64,000 bases of DNA from Pontibacterium sp964228735. Lineage in GTDB: Bacteria; Pseudomonadota; Gammaproteobacteria; Pseudomonadales; Balneatricaceae. The notes under the pieces are model-generated. The model ran no database searches. It was not told the DNA's origin and was given only the letters and a program-made list of their open reading frames with translations. Each line of letters starts with the position of its first letter. The stretch's first letter is position 1. The stretch covers positions 32,795-96,794 of the forward strand of contig NZ_CAXRBQ010000123.1 in assembly GCF_964228735.1 (NCBI RefSeq). Reading direction: 5' to 3'. This document shows, in pieces, positions 16,546 to 23,641 of the stretch. The translations under genes and the position numbers were made by a program.

Positions 16546-16827
16546 TTACACCTCAATATCAATCAGTGTGCCGATACGTTCGCTATCGGCCTGCAGGACC
16601 TTGGTGCCTGCTTCCGCTTCTGTTTTTGCCAGCTGCAGTTCAACCAGTGATGACTCGATCGGTTTATTGGCCACCGGAGCAAAAGTGTTGGAAGATTTCT
16701 GAGCGTCTGTAGTTTCAACCGGGGTATCGATGGGAGCCTGTGCGATCTCGGTTGCCGCCTGGTCCATGCGTTGTTGGGACTGGTTGATGGCCTGATAAGC
16801 CGACTGACTGGCTGGCTGAATATCCAT
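16546..16827 (-). CDS. Small protein resembling the joined ends of a flagellar rod protein
   Basis: A 93-residue protein. Its N-terminus (SAYQAINQSQQRMDQAATEI) and C-terminus (VELQLAKTEAEAGTKVLQAD, then ERIGTLIDI) recall the two coiled-coil ends of flagellar rod, hook and basal-body proteins such as FlgC/FlgG. The large central domain is missing and replaced by about 35 polar, proline- and threonine-rich residues. It has no signal peptide. No other flagellar gene is nearby. The start ATG has only a weak upstream AGG. The function is not known; it could be a small rod-family homologue or an unrelated helical protein. Confidence 0.6.
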   Translation of the reverse strand: MDIQPASQSAYQAINQSQQRMDQAATEIAQAPIDTPVETTDAQKSSNTFAPVANKPIESSLVELQLAKTEAEAGTKVLQADSERIGTLIDIEV

Positions 16828-16961
16828 GGCGGTTCTACCTGATTGGGTGAGATTCAGCTTCTAGAGTAGAGGTTAAAGATGACAGTTACTAGTGTAACTC
16901 ATACTTTTTTCGTAGTTCCGTTCCTGCATCAGGCCTTTTGTTGATCTCAGGCAGATAAAAT

Positions 16962-16995
16962 AAAACCCCGCCCAAGTTGCCCTGAGCGAGGTTTT
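16962..16995 (-). terminator. Terminator of ppa
   Basis: On the minus strand AAAACCTCGCTCA pairs with TGGGCGGGGTTTT (with G-T pairs) around an 8-nt loop and runs into TTTTATTTTA. It starts 35 bp after the ppa stop. Confidence 0.8.
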
Positions 16996-17029
16996 CTAAA
17001 GCGTTAAGCCGCCTGAGGCTGCTTGCGTA

Positions 17030-17563
17030 TTATTTAGCCGCTTCGTATGCAGCTGCAGCTTCAACAATCGCAGCGCGTGCAGCGTCAGCGTTGTCCCAGC
17101 CTTCAACTTTAACCCACTTGCCTTCTTCCAGACCTTTGTAGTTCTCGAAGAAGTGCTTGATGCGGTCACGCATCAGCTGAGGTACGTCTTCGATGTCCTG
17201 AACATCTTTGTACGCTTTAGTCAGCTTGTCGTGAGGAACAGCAACCAGCTTAGCATCTTCGCCTGCTTCGTCGGTCATGTTCAGAACGCCTACAGGACGG
17301 CAACGGATTACAGAACCTGGAATTACCGGGTATGGAGTCAGAACCAGTACGTCCAACGCGTCGCCATCGTCAGCCAGGGTGTTGTTGATGTAACCGTAGT
17401 TAGCTGGGTAGAACATAGGAGCAGCCATGAAACGGTCAACGAAGATCGCATCTTCTTCTTTCTCGATCTCGTATTTAACCGGAGAGCTCTCTGCCGGGAT
17501 TTCGATCACAACGTAGATGTCGTTTGGCAGTTCTTTACCTGCAGGGATTTTAGCGAAGCTCAT
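17030..17563 (-). CDS. ppa: Inorganic pyrophosphatase
   Basis: A 177-residue family I soluble pyrophosphatase that hydrolyses PPi to phosphate and so drives biosynthetic reactions. It contains PAESSPVKYEIEKE at the N-terminus, the substrate region FYPANYGYINNT and the metal-binding signature DGDALDVLVLTP (about residues 67-78). It ends with an alanine-rich helix. Start, length and motifs match the E. coli-type enzyme. It is a single-gene unit with its own terminator, read in the same direction as fbp upstream. Confidence 0.96.
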   Translation of the reverse strand: MSFAKIPAGKELPNDIYVVIEIPAESSPVKYEIEKEEDAIFVDRFMAAPMFYPANYGYINNTLADDGDALDVLVLTPYPVIPGSVIRCRPVGVLNMTDEAGEDAKLVAVPHDKLTKAYKDVQDIEDVPQLMRDRIKHFFENYKGLEEGKWVKVEGWDNADAARAAIVEAAAAYEAAK

Positions 17564-17681
17564 GCTTGTCTTCCTGTTAACGATTAATAAATTCAGTGAT
17601 GGGCGGATTATACCCAGATCGTAAACGGTCGATGAATACGACTTAACGCTGAGGATAATCCGCTGAAAAGAGTATTTTTGC

Positions 17682-18683
17682 TTAGCTGTTCAGCTTAGCC
17701 GCCTGGGATTCTTCGTTACCCTGGTGGTACTCGATCGCGGTTGCCACTTCATTGTGGGAGCCCAGAGCAACAGACACACGCTGGTGAATGTGGCTTGGCT
17801 CGATATCCAGAATGTTTTCGTAGCAGGTGCTTGCCTTACCGCTGGCCTGTTCGATCAGCAGGCCCATTGGGTTACCTTCGTACATCAGGCGCAGTTTGCC
17901 TGGTTTCTTAGGATCGCGCTGATCCCAAGGGTAGCTAAAGATACCGCCGCGGGTCAGTACACGGTGTACTTCGGCAACCATGGATGCAACCCAACGCATG
18001 TTGAAGTTCTTGCCACGCGGACCTTCAGCACCCTGCAGCAGGTCACTGATGTAGCTCTGCATCTGTGGTTCCCAGAAGCGCTGGTTGGACATGTTGATAG
18101 CGAACTCTTTAGTGTCAGCCGGGATAGTTACGTTCTGCTCGGTCAGCAGGAAGTCACCGGTGTGCGCCAGAGTGAACATGTTAACGCCGGAACCGGTGGT
18201 CAGGGTCAGTACTGCGGATGGACCGTACAGTACGTAACCGGATGCAACCTGTGCGCGACCTTTCTGCAGGTACGCTTTTTCATCAGCGCCGGTCAGGCCT
18301 TTAGGCAGTTCCAGAATAGAGAAAATAGTACCCACGGAGACGTTAACGTCGATGTTGGAGGAACCGTCCAGTGGGTCGAAGATAATCAGGTAGCGACCGT
18401 CCGCGTGACCTGCAACCGGGTCGTCTTCCTCTTCAGACGCGATACCGGCAACCAGCGGGTTATCCAGCATGACCTTTTTCAGTACGTCGTTGGCGATGAC
18501 GTCCAGCTTTTTCTGCGTCTCACCCTGAACATTGGTGTTGTCTGTGGTGCCCAGTACACCCGCCAGTGCGCCTTCACGCAGCTGAATGGCGATCTCTTTA
18601 CAGGCGATCATCAGAGTGTCAATCAGGTCAACCAGGTTGGTGTCCGTTTTTTGGTGGGTCAGAAACTGGCTCAGAGTCTGCAT
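17682..18683 (-). CDS. fbp: Fructose-1,6-bisphosphatase, class I
   Basis: A 333-residue gluconeogenic phosphatase that converts fructose 1,6-bisphosphate to fructose 6-phosphate. The metal and active-site segments are IASEEEDDP (about residues 91-99) and the class I signature FDPLDGSSNIDVN (about 115-127). The ATG at 18683 is chosen because GGAGAG precedes it and MQTLSQFL matches the family's N-terminus; an open reading 30 codons further upstream adds unrelated residues. It stands alone, facing left. Confidence 0.95.
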   Translation of the reverse strand: MQTLSQFLTHQKTDTNLVDLIDTLMIACKEIAIQLREGALAGVLGTTDNTNVQGETQKKLDVIANDVLKKVMLDNPLVAGIASEEEDDPVAGHADGRYLIIFDPLDGSSNIDVNVSVGTIFSILELPKGLTGADEKAYLQKGRAQVASGYVLYGPSAVLTLTTGSGVNMFTLAHTGDFLLTEQNVTIPADTKEFAINMSNQRFWEPQMQSYISDLLQGAEGPRGKNFNMRWVASMVAEVHRVLTRGGIFSYPWDQRDPKKPGKLRLMYEGNPMGLLIEQASGKASTCYENILDIEPSHIHQRVSVALGSHNEVATAIEYHQGNEESQAAKLNS

Positions 18684-18893
18684 CAGATCTGTATCTCTCC
18701 GCTTGTGGCAGGTTGGTAAATTGCAGGTTGGTATTTGGGTGGCGATTTTACGTGATATGGCCACGGATTGCATGGCCTGCAGGTCAATTAGTGGGCTTTT
18801 TTACGAATTCCTTCGTAGAGGTAACGCGACTGCCGGGAAAGCTGTAAAAAACTGTTATTATGGAACGTATTGATTGATCAGGGAGTTTGCTAA

Positions 18894-20264
18894 GTGCATA
18901 TCCACATTCTTGGAATTTGCGGCACCTTTATGGGGTCGTTGGCGTTGTTGGCAAAAGAGCTGGGGCATAAGGTGACCGGCTCCGATGCCAACGTGTATCC
19001 ACCGATGAGCACCCAGCTGGAAGCGCAGGGGATTGAACTGATGGAAGGCTATGATCCTGCCCATCTGCAACCCGAGCCGGATCTCGTGGTGGTCGGTAAC
19101 GCCATGAGCCGCGGTAACCCGGCGGTGGAGTATGTGCTGGATAAAGGGCTGAAATACACCTCGGGACCCGCCTGGCTGCACGACGCATTGCTGCGGGATT
19201 GCTGGGTGCTGGCGGTGTCCGGCACGCACGGTAAAACCACCACCGCCACCATGCTGGCCTGGGTTCTGGAGCACGCTGGTATGAAGCCGGGATTCCTGAT
19301 TGGTGGTGTACCGAAAAACTTCCCGGTATCGGCGCGTGTGGGTGACTCACCGTTTTTTGTCATCGAGGCGGATGAATACGACACTGCGTTCTTCGATAAA
19401 CGCTCCAAGTTTGTGCACTACTGCCCGCGGACCCTGATCCTGAACAACCTGGAATACGATCACGCGGATATCTTCCCGAATCTGGCGGCGATACAGACAC
19501 AGTTTCACCACTTGATTCGGATTGTACCGGGTAACGGCCAGGTCATCTTGCCACAGGGGCAACCTGCACTGGATGAGGTGCTGGAGAAAGGCTGCTGGAC
19601 TGACGTTGTGCAGACCAGCGTTGACGGTGGCGATGCAGATTTTCAGGCCTGCCTGCTGGCAGAAGACGGCTCCCGCTTCGAAGTGCGTTTTAACGGTGAG
19701 GTGAAAGGCACCGTGAACTGGTCGATGACCGGCCTGCACAGCGTGAATAACGGCCTGGTAGCCATCGCTGCAGCACGCAATGTGGGCGTGCAGCCGGAAC
19801 ACGCCATTGAGGCTTTGAACGAATTCGGTGGTGTGAAACGTCGTATGGAGCTGGTGGGGGATGTGGATAACGTCCGTGTATACGACGATTTTGCCCATCA
19901 CCCAACCGCGATTGAAACCACCCTGGCGGGATTGCGCGCCAATGTGGGAGATGCACCAATCATTGCGGTTATCGAACCACGCTCCAACACCATGCAGCAG
20001 GGTGTGCATCAGGATACGCTGGCAGCATCCACAGTGATGGCCGATCAGGTGTTCTGGTATCAGCCATCCCATCTGGATTGGTCTCTGCAAGAGGCGGTAT
20101 CTGAAAGCCCGGTACCCGCAAAGGTATGCAGCGATACACAGGACATTATCGATCAGGTGGTTGCGCAGTCCGCACCGGGCACCCATGTGGTGGTGATGAG
20201 CAATGGGGGCTTTGAAGGTATTCACGGCCGCTTGGTCGATGCGCTGCAGGAGAAACAGGCATGA
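18894..20264 (+). CDS. mpl: UDP-MurNAc:L-Ala-gamma-D-Glu-meso-DAP ligase (peptidoglycan recycling)
   Basis: A 456-residue Mur-ligase-family enzyme that joins the recycled tripeptide to UDP-MurNAc. Features: MHIHILGICGTFMGSLALL at the N-terminus, ATP loop SGTHGKTTTATM (about residues 109-120), NNLEYDHADIF (about 183-193), YDDFAHHPTAIETTL (about 331-345) and IEPRSNTM. The start is GTG 18894 with GGGAG about 8 bp upstream. ubiX overlaps the end by 4 bp. Confidence 0.94.
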   Translation: MHIHILGICGTFMGSLALLAKELGHKVTGSDANVYPPMSTQLEAQGIELMEGYDPAHLQPEPDLVVVGNAMSRGNPAVEYVLDKGLKYTSGPAWLHDALLRDCWVLAVSGTHGKTTTATMLAWVLEHAGMKPGFLIGGVPKNFPVSARVGDSPFFVIEADEYDTAFFDKRSKFVHYCPRTLILNNLEYDHADIFPNLAAIQTQFHHLIRIVPGNGQVILPQGQPALDEVLEKGCWTDVVQTSVDGGDADFQACLLAEDGSRFEVRFNGEVKGTVNWSMTGLHSVNNGLVAIAAARNVGVQPEHAIEALNEFGGVKRRMELVGDVDNVRVYDDFAHHPTAIETTLAGLRANVGDAPIIAVIEPRSNTMQQGVHQDTLAASTVMADQVFWYQPSHLDWSLQEAVSESPVPAKVCSDTQDIIDQVVAQSAPGTHVVVMSNGGFEGIHGRLVDALQEKQA

Positions 20265-20878
20265 AGCTGGACCGCGTAACGCTGGCGATCACCGGCGCGT
20301 CCGGTGCCCAGTATGGCCTGCGCCTGCTGGAATGCCTGGTGGCCGCAGATATTCAGGTGATGGTGCTGATCTCCCGCGCTGCGCAGGTGGTGATCGCAAC
20401 GGAAACCGATGTGAATCTGCCGGGTGGTACCGCTGAGCAGGAACAGTTTCTGACCACTCACTGCAATGCCAAAGCGGGGCAGATCCGTGTCTTCGGGCGC
20501 GAGCAGTGGATGTCGCCGGTGGCATCCGGTTCCGGAGCGCCGTCGGCGATGGTGGTGTGTCCGTGTAGCACCGGTACCTTATCAGCGATTGCCTGCGGTG
20601 CCAGCAATAACCTGATTGAACGGGCGGCGGATGTGGCTTTGAAAGAGCGTCGCCAACTGATCCTAGTTCCGCGCGAAGCACCGTATTCAGAGATTCACCT
20701 GGAGCATATGCTCAAGCTCACCCGCATGGGCGCAGTGGTGATCCCGGCCAGTCCGGGCTTTTACAATAAGCCAACCAGCGTTGAAGACATGATCGACTTC
20801 GTCGTAGCACGTATCCTCAATCAGCTGGGTGTTGAGCAGGACCTGATGCCACGCTGGGGTGATGATCTGATCAGGTGA
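20261..20878 (+). CDS. ubiX: Flavin prenyltransferase
   Basis: A 205-residue enzyme that makes prenylated FMN, the cofactor of the UbiD decarboxylase in ubiquinone synthesis. It has the family features LAITGASGAQYGLRLLE (residues 7-23), MVVCPCSTGTLSAIACGASN, LVPREAPYSEIHLEHML and the C-terminal ASPGFYNKPTSVEDMIDFVV. The ATGA overlap with mpl couples translation of the two genes. Confidence 0.95.
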   Translation: MKLDRVTLAITGASGAQYGLRLLECLVAADIQVMVLISRAAQVVIATETDVNLPGGTAEQEQFLTTHCNAKAGQIRVFGREQWMSPVASGSGAPSAMVVCPCSTGTLSAIACGASNNLIERAADVALKERRQLILVPREAPYSEIHLEHMLKLTRMGAVVIPASPGFYNKPTSVEDMIDFVVARILNQLGVEQDLMPRWGDDLIR

Positions 20879-20933
20879 AATCAGGTCGCGCACAGAGTAG
20901 AATTCGCCCCTTGTCTGATAACAGGTTTGAGTC

Positions 20934-21623
20934 ATGACCAAGATTTTAGCGCTGGATACCTCCACTGATGCCTGCTCCGTGGCGTTGGATATAAACGGAA
21001 ACGTAACGCAGGATTTCCGCATCATTCCTCGTCAGCACACCAAGCAGTTGTTGCCGATGGTGCAGGATATGCTGCGTGAACATGACCTGACTGTAGCGGA
21101 TCTGGACGCCATTGCCGTCGGGCGTGGACCGGGTTCATTTGCCGGTATCCGTATCGCCACCGGTGCCGCTCAGGGCCTGGCGTTTGCGGCGGAACTGCCA
21201 ATGTTGCCAACCTCGACACTGGCGGCGATGGCGCTGAAAATTCACCGTGATACGGGCGCCGAGTATATTGTCACCGCACTGGATGCGCGTATGGACGAGA
21301 TCTACTGCTGTGCGTACCAGATCCAGAACGGCTTGCCGGTGGAGCTGATGCCGGAAACCGTATGTGCACCACAGCAGCTGCAACTGCCGGATGCGGCAGA
21401 TAGCTGGACCGTGGGTGGCAGCGGTTGGGTGTACCTGGACGTGATGTCTGCCGAGGTACAGCAGGCGGTAAAACCACTGGAAGAGATGATTTATCCGGCG
21501 GCCGCAGAGATTGTCACATTGGCATTGGAAGATTGGAACGCAGGGAAAGCCGTGGCGCCGGAAGAGGCGCTGCCGGTTTATTTGCGTGATGAAGTTGCAT
21601 GGAAAAAGAAGGACCAGCAATAA
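20934..21623 (+). CDS. tsaB: tRNA t6A37 modification protein TsaB
   Basis: A 229-residue actin-like ASKHA-fold protein. It partners TsaD and TsaE in making N6-threonylcarbamoyladenosine at position 37 of ANN-decoding tRNAs. It shows ILALDTSTDACSVAL at the N-terminus, the RQHTKQLLPMV segment, and VGRGPGSFAGIRIATGAAQG (residues 63-82), the TsaB signature. It lacks the metal-binding histidines of TsaD, as expected. uppP follows 3 bp after its stop. Confidence 0.94.
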   Translation: MTKILALDTSTDACSVALDINGNVTQDFRIIPRQHTKQLLPMVQDMLREHDLTVADLDAIAVGRGPGSFAGIRIATGAAQGLAFAAELPMLPTSTLAAMALKIHRDTGAEYIVTALDARMDEIYCCAYQIQNGLPVELMPETVCAPQQLQLPDAADSWTVGGSGWVYLDVMSAEVQQAVKPLEEMIYPAAAEIVTLALEDWNAGKAVAPEEALPVYLRDEVAWKKKDQQ

Positions 21624-21626
21624 GTT

Positions 21627-22427
21627 ATGGATTGGCTACAAGTTACACTTCTCGCCCTGATTCAGGGGCTGACCGAGTTTCTCCCGATCTCCAGTTCAGC
21701 CCACCTGATTCTGCCGTCGCAGTTGCTGGGCTGGGAAGACCAGGGATTGGCGTTTGATGTTGGTGTACACGTGGGCACGTTGAGTGCCGTGATGCTCTAC
21801 TTCCGTAAGGATATCGCTGCCATGATCGGCGCTTGGCTGAACTCCCTGCGTGGACGTCAATCCACGGAAGGTTGGTTGGCCTGGTATGTAGCCTTTGCAA
21901 CGATCCCTGCAGTGGCCTTTGGTTTGGCGATCAACGACGTCATCGATGTGTATGGTCGTTCCATTTTGGTGATTGCTGGTACAACCCTGATCTTTGGTGC
22001 ACTGCTATGGTGGGCGGATAAAAGTCGTACAGAGGTCCGCTCACTGGAGAAGATTACCTTTAAAGATGCAATGATTATCGGTGTAGCCCAGGCAGTAGCA
22101 TTGATCCCGGGTACATCCCGTAGCGGGATAACGATCACTGCGGCGCTGATGCTGGGTTTGGAACGTCAGGCGGCGGCCCGTTTCTCGTTCCTGCTATCTA
22201 TCCCGGTCATTCTGGGTGCGGGTTTGCTGAAAGGTAAAGAACTGGTAGAAACTGGTACCGATGCCCAGTGGGTGATGGTGATCGGTGGTGCAGTGATTGC
22301 GGCTGTCAGTGCCTTTAGCTGTATCCATCTCTTCCTGAAATGGCTGGATCGTATTGGCATGATGCCGTTTGTGATCTACCGTTTAGCATTAGGTGTGGCC
22401 TTGCTGGCGGTGTATTTCACCCTGTAA
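21627..22427 (+). CDS. uppP: Undecaprenyl-diphosphate phosphatase (BacA family)
   Basis: A 266-residue multi-pass inner-membrane enzyme that dephosphorylates undecaprenyl diphosphate to renew the carrier for peptidoglycan and O-antigen. The catalytic regions are GLTEFLPISSSAHL (about residues 14-27) and IPGTSRSGITITAALMLGLE (about 157-176), with the expected Glu, Ser, His and Arg. It follows tsaB after 3 bp and probably shares its transcript. BacA-type proteins confer mild bacitracin resistance when abundant. Confidence 0.96.
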   Translation: MDWLQVTLLALIQGLTEFLPISSSAHLILPSQLLGWEDQGLAFDVGVHVGTLSAVMLYFRKDIAAMIGAWLNSLRGRQSTEGWLAWYVAFATIPAVAFGLAINDVIDVYGRSILVIAGTTLIFGALLWWADKSRTEVRSLEKITFKDAMIIGVAQAVALIPGTSRSGITITAALMLGLERQAAARFSFLLSIPVILGAGLLKGKELVETGTDAQWVMVIGGAVIAAVSAFSCIHLFLKWLDRIGMMPFVIYRLALGVALLAVYFTL

Positions 22428-22469
22428 GCCACCATGGCCAAAACGCTGAATAGCTAACAGAGATTGCAT

Positions 22470-22775
22470 ATGCAGGTTGGTGCGCACAATACATTGCCAC
22501 AGCTCGCGACGCTGCAGAAGCAGCGAGCGGTGACACGTGCGCAGCCCCTGCAGAAAACGACGGATAGCCAGCGTACCGACGCCGGTCGCAAGACCAATCA
22601 CTCTGCCGTGTTGCAAGGTGAATACCTACAGCAGGGCAGCCGCAGTGAGACCTTTGAACATCTCAAAGGCATTGGCCTGTCAGTGCGAAATGCGCTGGAA
22701 ACCTATTCCGAAACCGCCAGTTTTCAACCGCGTAACTTGAGCGGTGAGCTGGTAGGTGTTGATCTCTACGTTTGA
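22470..22775 (+). CDS. Conserved-looking small protein of unknown function
   Basis: A 101-residue polar protein from ATG 22470; a TTG two codons upstream is also possible. There is no signal peptide, membrane helix or cysteine. The middle is rich in Gln, Arg and Thr and probably disordered. The last 35 residues (SVRNALETYSETASFQPRNL, then a GVDLYV end) look helical. This pattern, a disordered Gln-rich front and a short helix ending in GVDLYV, recalls small uncharacterised proteins of pseudomonad-like bacteria, but no function is known to me. It lies between uppP and rsmJ, stopping 23 bp before the rsmJ start. Confidence 0.6.
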   Translation: MQVGAHNTLPQLATLQKQRAVTRAQPLQKTTDSQRTDAGRKTNHSAVLQGEYLQQGSRSETFEHLKGIGLSVRNALETYSETASFQPRNLSGELVGVDLYV

Positions 22776-22798
22776 TCCCACTCTGTCCCGAGACCTCC

Positions 22799-23596
22799 AT
22801 GAGCGATACTCCCCTGAATCCCTACGCCGTCCTACCGCTAGATCCTGCTTTTGTTGAGGTGGCCACTGCCCTGGCTGAAGAGATCTGCTGCCCGCTGCTG
22901 AGCGAGGGCGATGATCCCGAGCAGTTTGAGGTATTGCTGCAGGTGGGGGCGGATGGCTTAAGTCTGCAGGCAACGGGCAAGAAAGCGCCTGGGGCGATCA
23001 ACGCGGATTTCCTTGCCGGAGCTACAGCGCACCGCCGCAAGTTTGGTGGCGGCAAAGGGCAGATGATCGCTAAAGCGGTGGGTATCAAAGGCGGAATCCG
23101 TCCTCAGGTGTTGGATGTGACCGCCGGCCTGGGTAAAGATGCCTTTGTATTGGCGACGCTGGGGTGTGAGATGATCTTGGTTGAGCGCTCTCCGGTGATC
23201 CATGCGCTGCTGCGTGACGGACTTGAGCGCGCTGGGCAAGACCCGGAGGTTGCGGAGATCGTTGCACACATGCAACTACATCACGCCAACAGCATTGATT
23301 GGATGCGTGAGCAGACCGCAAGTGGCGAGCGCTACCAGGTGGTGTACGTGGATCCGATGTTTCCCCACAACGATAAATCAGCGCTGGTGAAGAAGGAGAT
23401 GCGTGTCTTCCGTCCGGTGGTGGGCGACGATACGGATGCTGAGGAGTTGTTGGAAGCGGCGCTGGCGATTGCCGAGAATCGTGTGGTGGTTAAGCGCCCG
23501 CGCAAGGCGCCAACGATTGGCACCCGCGCGCCGAGTTATCAGTTGGAAGGCAAGTCCAGCCGGTACGATATCTACACCCTGAAAAAGCTGGGCTAA
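22799..23596 (+). CDS. rsmJ: 16S rRNA (guanine1516-N2)-methyltransferase
   Basis: A 265-residue SAM-dependent methyltransferase that modifies G1516 of 16S rRNA. The SAM site is VLDVTAGLGKDAFVLATLG (about residues 102-120). The catalytic-region motif is YVDPMFPHNDKSALVKKEMR, followed by VFRPVVGDD, typical of RsmJ. ATG 22799 (MSDTPLNPYAVL) is chosen although it has no clear Shine-Dalgarno; the alternative TTG upstream overlaps the previous gene. It converges on plsB. Confidence 0.93.
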   Translation: MSDTPLNPYAVLPLDPAFVEVATALAEEICCPLLSEGDDPEQFEVLLQVGADGLSLQATGKKAPGAINADFLAGATAHRRKFGGGKGQMIAKAVGIKGGIRPQVLDVTAGLGKDAFVLATLGCEMILVERSPVIHALLRDGLERAGQDPEVAEIVAHMQLHHANSIDWMREQTASGERYQVVYVDPMFPHNDKSALVKKEMRVFRPVVGDDTDAEELLEAALAIAENRVVVKRPRKAPTIGTRAPSYQLEGKSSRYDIYTLKKLG

Positions 23597-23641
23597 TCGG
23601 CTCCGCTTCTCGGACTTGATGCTGGGCATTAGGCCGCAGGC

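Noticed and set aside
16526..16547. AAGGAAG/CTTCCTT hairpin after the GGDEF-EAL gene
   Set aside because: The stem is A/G-rich and short and lacks a T run; it overlaps the end of the convergent small gene, so termination is not supported.
17724..18719. 331-codon open frame opposite fbp
   Set aside because: It is the antisense of fbp, with low-complexity Val/Gln/Gly composition and no recognisable features.
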